DNA of 28,186 nucleotides from Gammaproteobacteria bacterium (GCA_029861795.1 JAOTYS010000013.1:1-28186), one strand, 5' to 3'. Counted from the stretch's first letter, positions 7,308 to 16,328 are shown. Numbers and translations are program-made. The notes: generated by a model not told the origin, from the sequence alone.

Positions 7308-8183
7308 TTATTTCATCTGTCGCGCGAGCCGCGGATCCAGCATGTCGCGAAGGCCATCACCAATAATGTTGACAGCAAGCACTGTGGTGGCGAGAAAAAT
7401 ACCCGGAAAGAAGATAATCCAGGGAGCAAGCTGAAAGAAACGTCGCCCCTCGGCCATTACGTTACCCCAGCTAGGAATTTCCGGCGGAGTACCAGCGCCA
7501 ATAAATCCTAGCAATGCTTCGGTGATGACCGCCGAGGCACAAACATAGGTAGCTTGCACCAACAACGGTGCCATTGTATTCGGCAACACATGTCGGAGGA
7601 TGATCTTCGGTGTTCTTGTGCCTATCGATACCGCCGCCTCGACATAAGGTTGCTCGCGAATAGACAAAACGATGCTGCGCACTAAGCGTGCCACTCGCGG
7701 TACTTCGGGGACCGTAATGGCAATAATCACATTCTGGATCGTGGCACCCGTTACCGCGATCAAAGCGATCGCCAAAAGAATTTCTGGTATCGCCATAAGG
7801 CCGTCCATAATTCGCATGAGCACAGCGTCGACGGCACGAACATACCCTGATACAAGCCCCACAAATAGTCCAAGAATACTTGCCAACAATGCCACACTGA
7901 AGCCGATAACCAGGGACACCCTTCCACCGTGTACCGTACGACTGAATATGTCACGACCAAGATGATCAGTACCAAACAAGAACTCGGTAAACGGTTTGTT
8001 GAGCCTATCTATAGGATTGAACTTCACAGGGTCTATGCTGATGAGTGGTGCAATCAACGCGATAATCACCATAACCACCAGTACGAAAGCTCCGACCACT
8101 ACAGTGGGATAACGTCGAAAAGCTTCCGCGAACCTGCTCTTATCTGCGCCCTCAGTGAAATCAGCTATCGTAACTGAGGACAT
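7308..8183 (-). CDS. dppC: Dpp-type ABC transporter permease (DppC)
   Basis: Inner-membrane permease of 291 residues with an N-terminal helix (about 29-50, TVVVGAFVLVVMVIIALIAP) and five further helices. FGTDHLGRDIFSRTVHGGRVSL (about 70-91) is the DppC/OppC N-terminal signature. The cytoplasmic EAA loop reads VEAAVSIGTRTPKIILRHVLPN (about 181-202), where the permease docks on the ATPases. LLGFIGAGTPPEIPSWG is the typical downstream motif. Its ATG shares one base with the TGA of dppB (TGATG), so the two permeases are translationally coupled. Confidence 0.92.
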   Translation of the reverse strand: MSSVTIADFTEGADKSRFAEAFRRYPTVVVGAFVLVVMVIIALIAPLISIDPVKFNPIDRLNKPFTEFLFGTDHLGRDIFSRTVHGGRVSLVIGFSVALLASILGLFVGLVSGYVRAVDAVLMRIMDGLMAIPEILLAIALIAVTGATIQNVIIAITVPEVPRVARLVRSIVLSIREQPYVEAAVSIGTRTPKIILRHVLPNTMAPLLVQATYVCASAVITEALLGFIGAGTPPEIPSWGNVMAEGRRFFQLAPWIIFFPGIFLATTVLAVNIIGDGLRDMLDPRLARQMK

Positions 8184-9124
8184 CAGTATCGTATTCTTGG
8201 GTCGAAGAACGTGTAAGAAATGTCCACCAAAAGATTAACAATGACGTACACCGCCGAGAACATGAGTATGATCCCTTGAATCACCGGATAGTCACGTTGC
8301 AAGACGGAATCCACCACCAATCGCCCAAGACCCGGGATGTTGAACACACTTTCAGTGACCACCACCCCGCCGATCAATAGACTAAATCCGATGCCTATTA
8401 CGGTGATGATAGGTACCGCCGCGTTCTTGAGGGCATGCAAGCACAACACTTTGCCCTCACTCTGCCCTTTTGCATGGGCCGTCCTGATGTAGTCATCTTC
8501 CAACACGCGTAACAGACTCGCCCTTGTAATACGCGCAATTAGCGCGGCATATAACAGCCCGAGGCTCAGACTCGGCAAGGTGATGCTGCGCAGAAAAGGC
8601 AAGAACCCCTCGGTGATACTGACAAAGCCCTGCACCGGAAAAATCTTTAGCTCAACAGAAAAGCCGTACATCAATGCGTATGCGATGATGAAAACTGGAA
8701 CTGAGAAACCAAACACGGCAAAAACCATCACCGCATGATCGAGCCAACTACCGGCCCGTGCCGCCGCAAGCACGCCCAAAGGCACGGCGATCACGACTGC
8801 AATCAAAATACTGGAAATTGCCAGCCAAAGCGTGGGTTCCAATCTCTGCGAGATTAGAGTTGTCACAGGCATATCAGAAAATATCGAGTCCCCCAGATCG
8901 CCTTGCATAACCCTTATCAGCCAGGTGACAAGCTGCTCATGAAGCGGTTTGTCCAACCCCAGCTGGGTTCGAATGCGCACGATGTCTTCCGGCATTGCGT
9001 AGTTACCGGCAATAACCGCGGCGGGGTCGCCGGGAGCAAGATGCAGAATGAAGAAAACGAATATGGCCACCACTCCCATCACGGGAATGGTGGCCAAAAG
9101 CCGTCTGACGATGTAGGCGTACAC
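8183..9124 (-). CDS. dppB: Dpp-type ABC transporter permease (DppB)
   Basis: Inner-membrane permease of 313 residues. The N-terminal helix IPVMGVVAIFVFFILHLAPGDPA (about 14-36) ends in the PGDPA motif typical of DppB/OppB. Further helices lie near 98-125, 132-155, 180-200, 238-262 and 280-303. The EAA-loop equivalent is YIRTAHAKGQSEGKVLCLHALKNA (about 217-240). The first codon is GTG (9122-9124). The ribosome binding site is weak, and the gap to the upstream binding-protein gene is 27 bases, a common arrangement in which the binding protein is made in excess. It is partner to the DppC subunit encoded next. Confidence 0.92.
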   Translation of the reverse strand: MYAYIVRRLLATIPVMGVVAIFVFFILHLAPGDPAAVIAGNYAMPEDIVRIRTQLGLDKPLHEQLVTWLIRVMQGDLGDSIFSDMPVTTLISQRLEPTLWLAISSILIAVVIAVPLGVLAAARAGSWLDHAVMVFAVFGFSVPVFIIAYALMYGFSVELKIFPVQGFVSITEGFLPFLRSITLPSLSLGLLYAALIARITRASLLRVLEDDYIRTAHAKGQSEGKVLCLHALKNAAVPIITVIGIGFSLLIGGVVVTESVFNIPGLGRLVVDSVLQRDYPVIQGIILMFSAVYVIVNLLVDISYTFFDPRIRY

Positions 9125-9151
9125 TAAATCCCAGTGCGGGATTGAGTTCCT

Positions 9152-10732
9152 TTACTGCCTGATACTGACATTCCAGAAAATCGAGATCGGGCTTTTGACG
9201 AGCCCTTCCAAACGATCAGAGCGATAGGCGCGTGGCGCAAAATACGTCCCTAGCGGAACATAAGTGACAATCTCATAAGCGCGTTGTTGGACTTGCCGTG
9301 CAATCTCCTTTTGCTTATCCGGATCTGGTTCCTGTGCGTACTCAGTACGCAGTTTTTCGATCTGTTCATCGCAAGGCCATCCGAACCACGCTTCGTCACA
9401 GGTGGCGCCTACTGCCATATGTTCGACGGGGTTCAGAAAATCAGGGCCATTGAACCAGGTCTGGAAGATATGCCAGCCTCCTTCGCTAGTAGGCTTGTTG
9501 ACGGCACGTCGGGAAACCAAGGTCGCCCAGTCCATCGCCTGCAAGTCCACATTCATCCCTATACCGCGAAGAGCTTGCGCGGTCACCAACGTTTGATTGC
9601 TGATCACTACATCATCGGTCGGATGAAGAATGACGATGGGCTCATTGTTATAGCCCGCTTCCTTCAAAAGCGCTTGAGCCTGTTCCTGATCCACAGCCAA
9701 CAAGGCCTCCGAGCCTTCGGCAGTCTCTAGCGGAGTGCCACAGACAAACATGGCGCCACACTTCTTATACATGGAGGGATCACCGACCGCAGCGCGCAGC
9801 GAATCATCCTGATTTGTCGCCCAAAGTATGGCTTGACGAATTTTCTGATTGTCAAACGGCGGTTGATTATGATTCATGCGTAAAACCGTCTGGTTCCCCA
9901 ACTCATCAAAGATTTCCACTTTGACGTTTTCGGCTTGCTCCAACATAGGAACGAGATCGGGTGCAGGTACTTCGTGATAATCTAGCTCACCGGCTATTAA
10001 GGCATTCATTGCCGAAGTGTCGTCAGGTATCCAGAGAAGCTCTACGCGATCCACATTCGGTACTTTTCCACCCGCCGTATTACTCGCTGGCTCAGAGCGA
10101 GGTACGTAATCTTCATTCTTCACGTAGGTCGCCGAAACGCCAGGTTTGAATTCCTCTTTGACAAACTTAAATGGCCCCGAGCCAATTACTTCAGTAACCT
10201 GCTCGTTGGGATCGGTCATCGCGTGTTCTTTCTTCATCATGAAAGGCACGTTGGACGTAAGCTTGGCAAGGGCCTGTAGTACCAGTCCGAAGGGCTGGTT
10301 CAAGGTCAACTGAAACGTATTTTCGTCTATAACTTCGAGGTTCTCGGTGGCCTCCATGAGCTTCTGACCCATACCGTCCCGCGCGGCCCAACGCTTGATC
10401 GAGGCGACGCAGTCTTCCGCGCTCACTGCCGTTCCGTCGTGCCATTTCAAACCTTCACGCAGCGTAAATGTGTAAGTCATTGCGTCATCACTGACTTCCC
10501 AAGTGTCCACCATCTGAGGTTGCACGTTGTAGTTTTCATCCAGACCGAACAGTGTGTCGTAAACTAAGAACCCGTGATTTCGCACTACATAGGCAGTAGT
10601 CCATATCGGGTCGAGTTGTTTGAGACCGGAATCCAGCCTCGCACGAAGCACCGTCTCCGCAGATGCTGCCTGAGCGCCGACTCCGACTGCGAGAACAGCA
10701 GCCAGGAAGCCTCCAATCAATTTTCTACCCAT
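9152..10732 (-). CDS. dppA: Periplasmic substrate-binding protein, family 5 (DppA/OppA-like)
   Basis: Solute-binding protein of 526 residues with a Sec signal peptide (about 1-25, cleavage after ASAEA-type residues). The mature protein begins TVLRARLDSGLKQLDPIWTT. YDTLFGLDENYNVQPQMVDTWEVSDDAMTYTFTLREGLKWHDGT, in outline, is the family 5 signature block (about 57-102), and EDCVASIKRW follows. Family 5 proteins deliver di- and oligopeptides, opines, nickel, haem or other amide compounds, so the substrate cannot be named. The ATG has a good TGGAGG site seven bases upstream. It is the first gene of a five-gene operon. The neighbouring DAO oxidase and HyuAB suggest the ligand is a small amide or hydantoin rather than a general peptide (inference). 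Confidence 0.92.
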   Translation of the reverse strand: MGRKLIGGFLAAVLAVGVGAQAASAETVLRARLDSGLKQLDPIWTTAYVVRNHGFLVYDTLFGLDENYNVQPQMVDTWEVSDDAMTYTFTLREGLKWHDGTAVSAEDCVASIKRWAARDGMGQKLMEATENLEVIDENTFQLTLNQPFGLVLQALAKLTSNVPFMMKKEHAMTDPNEQVTEVIGSGPFKFVKEEFKPGVSATYVKNEDYVPRSEPASNTAGGKVPNVDRVELLWIPDDTSAMNALIAGELDYHEVPAPDLVPMLEQAENVKVEIFDELGNQTVLRMNHNQPPFDNQKIRQAILWATNQDDSLRAAVGDPSMYKKCGAMFVCGTPLETAEGSEALLAVDQEQAQALLKEAGYNNEPIVILHPTDDVVISNQTLVTAQALRGIGMNVDLQAMDWATLVSRRAVNKPTSEGGWHIFQTWFNGPDFLNPVEHMAVGATCDEAWFGWPCDEQIEKLRTEYAQEPDPDKQKEIARQVQQRAYEIVTYVPLGTYFAPRAYRSDRLEGLVKSPISIFWNVSIRQ

Positions 10733-10871
10733 GATGATTCCTCCAACTATGTGGTTTTATGAAGATGCCGGCCGTCAACAATCCATCCAGCGGTCAATCT
10801 TGAACGGTCCAACATCAGCATAATAAGCGCTGTCTGTCTTGTCGGCAATCGATCGGCGATATGTTGTGCGG

Positions 10872-10903
10872 CTGACACCTTTGGTAAGACTTTAGCCTAT
10901 AAT
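10872..10903 (+). promoter_or_regulatory. Candidate sigma-70 promoter for the oxidase gene
   Basis: A consensus -10 box TATAAT lies at 10898-10903. The best -35 match, CTGACA at 10872-10877, has a 20-base spacer, longer than ideal, so an activator may be needed. Transcription from here would give a leader of roughly 140 bases before the ATG at 11049. Confidence 0.3.
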
Positions 10904-10970
10904 CGCTCTCGATTTCGCCCAGTCATGCTTCGTTGTAACTGAGGCTAAGAGCTCCAACTGCGACTGACGT

Positions 10971-10993
10971 GGCGCCCCGAGCGCCGAGTTTTT
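10971..10993 (+). terminator. Weak terminator-like hairpin in the oxidase leader
   Basis: GGCGC (10971-10975) pairs with GCGCC (10981-10985) around a five-base loop, followed by GAG and five Ts (10989-10993). The stem is only five pairs, so this is a weak intrinsic terminator or attenuator candidate between the putative promoter and the start codon. Confidence 0.25.
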
Positions 10994-11048
10994 GGTACAA
11001 AGGCAATATCTTTCCATTCCCCAAATACGACATCACTGAGGAACCCGC

Positions 11049-12308
11049 ATGGATCGGAAAACGCAAGTAGTCATTATCGGTGGGGGCATCGTTGGTTGTT
11101 CCGCGGCCTACTTCATGGCCCGTAGCGGCGTCTCGGTGGTGTTATGCGAGAAAGCGACGATTGCGGCCGAACAGTCCAGCCGCAACTGGGGCTTCGTGCG
11201 CCAACAAGGTCGCGATCCGGCAGAAGTCCCTTTGATGAAGGAGTGCATCAAAATATGGGAAACACTCGAGAAAGACCTCGAGAGTGACATCGAGTGGGTT
11301 CAGGGCGGCAACATACGTGTCGCACTCGACCAAGAACAGTTGGGTCGATATGAAGCATGGATGCAGATCGCACGTGACAATGACCTCGACAGCCGGTTGC
11401 TCACAGCCAAGGAGCTGAGCGAGTTGTTACCCACCAAGAAAACGTTCGCGGGCGCGTTATATACGCCCAGTGATGGACAAGCAGAACCGGCTTTAGTGGC
11501 GCCGGCGCTTGCGCGCGCTGCCGAACGTCTTGGTGCCGAAGTCATCACCGACTGCGCAGTAACCAATATAGAACTTACTGACGGTGCGGTATCAGCTGTA
11601 ATGACTGAGCGTGGGCGTATCGACTGCGAGCTGGCCGTTTGTGCGTGCGGTGCCTGGACAAGCCGAGTCGTTCGTGAACTAAGGGTAGAGTTTCCCCAGC
11701 TATGGATTAAGAATTCGGTGGCGCGTTCCGCTCCGCTGCCGCATATCACAGATGCCGGGGTCTGGGCATCAGCGGCGTTTCGTCAACGCAGAGACGGAAG
11801 TCTCAATATCGCTCTTGGTGGTGAAGCTGGTCACGATTTGTCGCTGGACACCTTCCGATTTCGAAAAAATTTTAAAGCATTGTACCAACTTGAAGGTTCG
11901 GCACTTAGAATTCGCGCGGGTCGTTTGTTATTGGACGACGCGCTGGGAAGGTTAAACCACAATGCCGCATACCGGGTGCTCGACCCGAAACCCAATATCG
12001 CCAATTTAAAGGACGCTGTCACCCGACTAGAAGATACGTTCCCTCAGGTGGGCAAGATTCACATCGATCGTTCGTGGGCGGGTTATATCGACTGTACTCC
12101 GGATCTCATCCCAGTAATCGATGCATTGAACAAGCCACGCGGTTTAATTGTTGCATCGGGTTTGAGTGGACACGGATTTGGTCTGGGTCCCATAGTGGGC
12201 CGACTAGTAGCGGAGATTGTGACCAAGGGACAGACTTCGTTACCTATCGGTGCGTTTCGCATGACGCGGTTCGCCGAGGGGACTGTGCAACCGATGAACG
12301 TGGTTTGA
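11049..12308 (+). CDS. FAD-dependent oxidoreductase, DAO family (glycine/D-amino acid or sarcosine oxidase-like)
   Basis: Flavoprotein of 419 residues. The N-terminal dinucleotide motif is VVIIGGGIVGCSAAYFMARS (8-27), ending with an acidic residue in VVLCEKA. SSRNWGFVRQQGRDPAEVPLM (about 43-63) is characteristic of a DAO subgroup annotated as NAD(P)/FAD-dependent oxidoreductases. The C-terminal half has CTPDLIPVID and VASGLSGHGFGLGPIVGRLVAE, the closing FAD-binding segment of the family. It has no signal peptide, so it is cytoplasmic. The family oxidises primary or secondary amines such as D-amino acids, sarcosine or glutamylated amines; the substrate here is not determined. The ATG follows GAGGA at six-base spacing. 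It is divergent from the Dpp importer and convergent with hyuAB, suggesting a shared substrate pathway. Confidence 0.88.
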   Translation: MDRKTQVVIIGGGIVGCSAAYFMARSGVSVVLCEKATIAAEQSSRNWGFVRQQGRDPAEVPLMKECIKIWETLEKDLESDIEWVQGGNIRVALDQEQLGRYEAWMQIARDNDLDSRLLTAKELSELLPTKKTFAGALYTPSDGQAEPALVAPALARAAERLGAEVITDCAVTNIELTDGAVSAVMTERGRIDCELAVCACGAWTSRVVRELRVEFPQLWIKNSVARSAPLPHITDAGVWASAAFRQRRDGSLNIALGGEAGHDLSLDTFRFRKNFKALYQLEGSALRIRAGRLLLDDALGRLNHNAAYRVLDPKPNIANLKDAVTRLEDTFPQVGKIHIDRSWAGYIDCTPDLIPVIDALNKPRGLIVASGLSGHGFGLGPIVGRLVAEIVTKGQTSLPIGAFRMTRFAEGTVQPMNVV

Positions 12309-12376
12309 TAAATCAATGTGCAGCGATTCCTTATCGTTTAACTGTACGGATCAAGCATTCAAAGGTGACTAAAGCA

Positions 12377-12499
12377 ATGAAACAACTGTTTACCCTAGAC
12401 AATATAGTGCCACTCGGAATGCTAACTCTGCTAAGCGCATTGGCCTTAACTGATGTCTTCTGGGTGATGGGAGGGCCATTATTATCGGCGGTATCCTAA
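12377..12499 (+). CDS. Putative 40-residue membrane protein, possibly frameshifted
   Basis: A short ORF starting at ATG 12377 encodes a peptide with one hydrophobic helix (NIVPLGMLTLLSALALTDVFWVMGG). A modest AAGGTG lies about ten bases before the ATG. Just before its stop, a shifted frame reads AIIIGGILMICADRA and ends at 12520-12522, giving a second glycine-rich hydrophobic segment. This pattern fits either a 40-residue protein or a slightly longer one broken by a single-base change. It lies 68 bases after the oxidase gene on the same strand and may share its transcript. No family is recognised. Confidence 0.4.
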   Translation: MKQLFTLDNIVPLGMLTLLSALALTDVFWVMGGPLLSAVS

Positions 12500-12654
12500 T
12501 GATCTGCGCGGATCGCGCGTGAGGAATATATTCCACTCTTGGTGAACGTCAAGGGCGCGCTGCTAACGATTCCGTCGAGCAAAGCCTGGCGATCGACCTC
12601 GAATGGCCATATGCGAGGGTTTAAGCACGCTCCATGAATCAGATTCAATAATGC
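12500..12654. other. Intergenic remainder before the convergent hyuB gene
   Basis: Apart from the small ORF just upstream, the 346 bases between the oxidase gene and hyuB hold nothing I can call a gene. No strong hairpin with a T-tract is seen on either strand. Confidence 0.3.
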
Positions 12655-14268
12655 TTACTTCGGTTCACCCCATCCTCCTCCACCGGAGCTCACCATTCGG
12701 AGCACGTCTCCTTTTTTCATCTTGAAAGCAACAAGTTTGGTGGAGAACACTTCTTCACGGTTCGAGTTGGGATTTAGTATGAAAGCAGCCTTGCCACCGG
12801 AGCCACCGCCGGCAAATCCCCACGGTGCTGTTTCTTCCTTGGTCTGTTGCAGATAGCCGGAGACGATGGATGATTCACCCAGCAGTTCGTAGTCCCGCAA
12901 CACGCCGAGGCCGCCACTGTGTTCGCCTACGCCACCTGAATCTGACACCAGCTCCGTTTTCCGTATCCTGAATGGGCTCATGGTCTCCATAATTTCAGCC
13001 GATAAGATGGCGCAATTACCACCGTGGGTATCAATGGCGCTCATTCCATCGCCTTTAGCAAACGCCCCCATGCCACCGCCGAGAATGTCGGAGATCACAT
13101 AGTACGGCGCGCCGCCTTCTTCGTCCGAGCGTTCCGGCCGATCATCTAAACCACCGCCGCAAAAGGTGGGAAAAGAAATCTGACAACCGGCGGCGGCAGT
13201 GGACGGCGACAATGGCGCCAACGCACGCAACACCACATCCGCCACGGCTTGCTCGGTTAAGTGTCTTACCGACACTGCGGCGGGTCGAACTGGATTCAAG
13301 ATGGAACCCTTAGGCGCGATGATTTTAAGGGGCCGGTTACAGCCCTCGTTCTGGAGGAGGTCTGGGGTAAGGATCGCTTTCACCGCGTAGTGAGCCATCG
13401 AAACCGTCGAAGAAATAGGACAGTTAAGTCCATTAACTCGTTGTGCAGAGCTTCCAGTAAAATCAACAGTAAGGTTTTCGCCATCCACCGCGACGGCGGC
13501 TTTAAGCAAAATGGGTTCGTCAGTTCCAGCATCGTCCTCGATCAATATTTCTGCTTCACTGTGCCCTGAACCGATGGCGGCGAGACTTCGCCGGATGTAT
13601 ATCTCTGCATAGTCTAGACATGCTTTTGCGAACTCGGCGAAGCGTCTATTGCCGTAGCGACTAGCAAGCTCGCACAACCGACGTTCTCCGGTCCGGCAAC
13701 CAGCAATCTGTGCGCGCAGATCACCATGACTCCCGTGAGGATCGCGGACGTTTGCCGCAATAATATCGAAAATCGTCTTATTCGGTTTGCCCGACTCCAC
13801 CAACTTCAGAGGGGGCAGAATTAGTCCCTCACCAAAGACTTCTGTAGCAGTAGAGTCTTCAGTACCTGGAACCCGGCCCCCGATGTCGATGTGGTGTGCG
13901 ATGGTCGACGCGATGGCGATGAGTTCATCGTCATGAAATACCGGACTGAACAGCACGATGTCGGGTGTATGGGTACAACCACGATAAGGGTCATTGCATA
14001 CTATGACATCACCGGAGTGCCAATCGTCCCGCGGAATTACCTCGAACATATGGTGGATGGCAGTTGACATGATACCGAGCTGCGCAGGAATGGTTTGTGC
14101 TTGCGCCAACATCTCACCGTCCGGGGTGAACAACCCGCAGGCGTAGTCATACATATCCCAGATGATTGATGAGAAAGCGGCCCGCCGCAGCGCCATCGAC
14201 ATCTCTTCGGCAATGCCGACGACCTCGTGTTGGAATACGTCACGACTAATGGGATCGACATCTGTCAT
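12655..14268 (-). CDS. hyuB: Hydantoinase B / oxoprolinase family protein (HyuB)
   Basis: A 537-residue protein of the HyuB/acetone carboxylase alpha-like family, the normal length for a stand-alone HyuB subunit. Family blocks: FQHEVVGIAEEMSMALRRAAFS (12-33), TIPAQLGIMSTAIHHM (59-74), GDVIVCNDPYRGCTHTPDI (86-104), STIAHHIDIGG (121-131) and EVFGEGLILPPLKL (143-156). The Asp/His residues in the NDP, HTPD and AHHIDIGG stretches are at metal- or substrate-handling positions in the family. The glycine-rich C-terminus (MVSSGGGGWGEP) is also typical. Together with HyuA it hydrolyses 5-membered cyclic amides in an ATP-dependent way (hydantoin, N-methylhydantoin or 5-oxoproline). Its ATG overlaps the hyuA stop by four bases (ATGA), with a GGAGG site inside hyuA. 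Confidence 0.92.
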   Translation of the reverse strand: MTDVDPISRDVFQHEVVGIAEEMSMALRRAAFSSIIWDMYDYACGLFTPDGEMLAQAQTIPAQLGIMSTAIHHMFEVIPRDDWHSGDVIVCNDPYRGCTHTPDIVLFSPVFHDDELIAIASTIAHHIDIGGRVPGTEDSTATEVFGEGLILPPLKLVESGKPNKTIFDIIAANVRDPHGSHGDLRAQIAGCRTGERRLCELASRYGNRRFAEFAKACLDYAEIYIRRSLAAIGSGHSEAEILIEDDAGTDEPILLKAAVAVDGENLTVDFTGSSAQRVNGLNCPISSTVSMAHYAVKAILTPDLLQNEGCNRPLKIIAPKGSILNPVRPAAVSVRHLTEQAVADVVLRALAPLSPSTAAAGCQISFPTFCGGGLDDRPERSDEEGGAPYYVISDILGGGMGAFAKGDGMSAIDTHGGNCAILSAEIMETMSPFRIRKTELVSDSGGVGEHSGGLGVLRDYELLGESSIVSGYLQQTKEETAPWGFAGGGSGGKAAFILNPNSNREEVFSTKLVAFKMKKGDVLRMVSSGGGGWGEPK

Positions 14269-16328
14269 AGTTTATTTCCTCCAACGGCGATACGAATAAT
14301 ACCTTGTCGAATCACCTGTCCTTCCTGATCCGCCAGGATAAGCACTGTTGAATCGCGCTGCGTGACGATCGCGGGCCCCGGCAGTCGATGGCCCGCGCGC
14401 AAATCTTCTCGACGGTACACCGCACAGTCACGAAAACCGTTCTCTCGATCAAGATAAACTAGACGAACTGCGTGGGGCTCGGGAGTGCCCTCGATGTACT
14501 CGTCCAGCTCAGGCTGCACGGCTTTCGGAACATAGCCGAAAGCCTCAACGCGGAGATTAACAACTTCCACAGGCACAGAGCGGTCGGCATGGCCATAGGC
14601 CGCTTCGTGCGCGTCGTGGAAGCGATCCGCAACGATTTCAGCATGCCACCAATCGGCACCGGCTGGAGCGGGCAGGGGCACCTGCAACTCATGAAACTGC
14701 CCAACGCAACGCAGATCACCACTGTAGCGAAAATATCGGTCATCTACGGCCACACCATCTCTTGTTAGTGCGTGGTCTAACTCGTCACTCAATCGTCTGA
14801 GTGCATCTTCTATGTCACTTGCGTCGGCACGATCGAATATAACAGGGTAAGGTGCTTGCGCCGTGTGGCGAATATCGGACATCAGTAATCCATGGGCCGC
14901 GAACACGCCTGGATTTCGCGGTACCACCACCTCTGCCATGCCCAGATCACGCGCTAGGTACGAAGCATACAGTGGACCAGCGCCCCCGAAGGCGAGTAGT
15001 GCGAAGCGGCGCACGTCATAACCACGTTCCACAGAAAGCGTACGGATCGCTTGAATCATCTGAGCATTGGCCACTGTTACCACCCCAAACGCGGCTTCCT
15101 CAATACTCAACCCCATCGGCTCAGCGACATGCTGCGCTATAGCTTGCCGTGCGAGCGCGTCGTCGAGCTGCATCTCACCTCCGAGATAATCCGCGGGGTG
15201 TAACAGACCGAGAATCACCGCAGCGTCTGTGATGGTTGCGTCACCCCCGCCGCTACCATAGCAGGCGGGACCAGGGATGGCGCCGGCAGAGTCGGGACCA
15301 ACCTTAAGTCCTCCTCCCACATCGACTCTGGCGATGGAACCGCCGCCGGAAGAAATCGTTTCTATATCGAGCGAGGGCAAACGCAATGGCTGACCATCGA
15401 TTACTCGGGATGTGACCAATCGTGGCTCAGCGTTTGCAACCAATGAAAAGTCGGCAGAAGTACCACCCATATCAAACGTGACCAGGTCGGCGAGCTCGAG
15501 ATCGCGCGCGAGCGACGCTCCAGCGATCACGCCTCCGGCCGGCCCGGAAAGCAACATGTGTGCTGGGTTCTCGCGTCCTGATTGAGGTGTAGCCACGCCA
15601 CCATCGCTGCGCATCAGGCGCAGCGGCGCACGCATCCCTAGTTTCGCAAGCTCATTCCCAAGCTTGGTGACATAACGATCCACCACAGGACCCACGTAAG
15701 CGGCGATGGCGGTGGTGTTGGTGCGCGGATATTCTTCTATTTGCGGATTAACATCCACGGAACAATACACCGTCACTTGCGGGAGCCGACGGCAAATGGC
15801 TTCAGCAATCATTCTCTCGTGATCCGCATGGAGCTGGGAAAACGTCAGACACACCGCTACTGATTCGGGCTTAAGCGCCGCAACTTCCTCCGCTACCCTG
15901 GATACTTCCGATTTGGCAAGCGGTACCACCACGTTGCCAAATGCGTCTAACCGCTCCAGCACTTCAACAATCTGAGACCGTGGTACCACCGGGGCAGGTT
16001 TGGTCTGAGTGAGTAAATACAGGTGTGGCCGCAATTGATTTGCGATCTCCAGCACGTCACGAAATCCTTGGGTGACAACCAGCACTACGCGGGAACCGCG
16101 GCGAGTTAAGAAAGCATTGGTAGCGATAGTGAAACCATGGACAAACAAGTCGATGTCCGCGGCTGCAATGCCCGCCTGTGCGGTGATCCGCTTAATGCCA
16201 TTGGGCACTGCTTCAGCCGAACCGCGGGCGCCGCTCGGGACTTTGTCCAGGTGCACACTTTGTCCATCGGTGTCGACTAACACCAGATCCGTAAATGTGC
16301 CCCCAACATCGGCTGACAAGTAGCGCAT
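14265..16328 (-). CDS. hyuA: Hydantoinase A / oxoprolinase family protein (HyuA)
   Basis: ATP-binding partner subunit, 687 residues, full length. The actin-like ATPase core shows DVGGTFTDLVLVD (7-19), VHGFTIATNAFLTRRGSRV (63-81), SGPAGGV (261-267), FDMGGTSADFSL (285-296) and FGGAGPLYAS near 453-462. The VHGTT motif of most homologues is VHGFT here, a small change near the nucleotide/substrate site. The HyuA/HyuB pair cleaves a cyclic amide at the cost of ATP; candidates are N-methylhydantoin, hydantoin and 5-oxoproline. It is the first gene of a two-gene operon. No good ribosome binding site precedes the ATG at 16328, but the N-terminal motif fixes the start. Confidence 0.93.
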   Translation of the reverse strand: MRYLSADVGGTFTDLVLVDTDGQSVHLDKVPSGARGSAEAVPNGIKRITAQAGIAAADIDLFVHGFTIATNAFLTRRGSRVVLVVTQGFRDVLEIANQLRPHLYLLTQTKPAPVVPRSQIVEVLERLDAFGNVVVPLAKSEVSRVAEEVAALKPESVAVCLTFSQLHADHERMIAEAICRRLPQVTVYCSVDVNPQIEEYPRTNTTAIAAYVGPVVDRYVTKLGNELAKLGMRAPLRLMRSDGGVATPQSGRENPAHMLLSGPAGGVIAGASLARDLELADLVTFDMGGTSADFSLVANAEPRLVTSRVIDGQPLRLPSLDIETISSGGGSIARVDVGGGLKVGPDSAGAIPGPACYGSGGGDATITDAAVILGLLHPADYLGGEMQLDDALARQAIAQHVAEPMGLSIEEAAFGVVTVANAQMIQAIRTLSVERGYDVRRFALLAFGGAGPLYASYLARDLGMAEVVVPRNPGVFAAHGLLMSDIRHTAQAPYPVIFDRADASDIEDALRRLSDELDHALTRDGVAVDDRYFRYSGDLRCVGQFHELQVPLPAPAGADWWHAEIVADRFHDAHEAAYGHADRSVPVEVVNLRVEAFGYVPKAVQPELDEYIEGTPEPHAVRLVYLDRENGFRDCAVYRREDLRAGHRLPGPAIVTQRDSTVLILADQEGQVIRQGIIRIAVGGNKL

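Larger units (their letters stand above)
10733..11048. other. Divergent intergenic region between dppA-like and oxidase genes
   Basis: This 316-base region must hold promoters for the Dpp operon (minus) and the oxidase gene (plus). It contains a perfect TATAAT at 10898-10903 and a small GC hairpin followed by five Ts at 10971-10993, both listed separately, and a GAGGA ribosome binding site before 11049. No coding sequence is supported. Confidence 0.45.

Noticed and set aside
10191..10445. Arg/Gly-rich 84-residue frame on the minus strand
   Set aside because: It lies wholly within the family 5 binding-protein gene in a shifted frame; composition is typical of a shadow frame.
15241..15360. Glycine-codon-rich low-complexity stretch in hyuA
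   Set aside because: It encodes the conserved glycine-rich segment of HyuA (SSGGGSIARVDVGGG), so it is explained by protein sequence rather than a repeat element.
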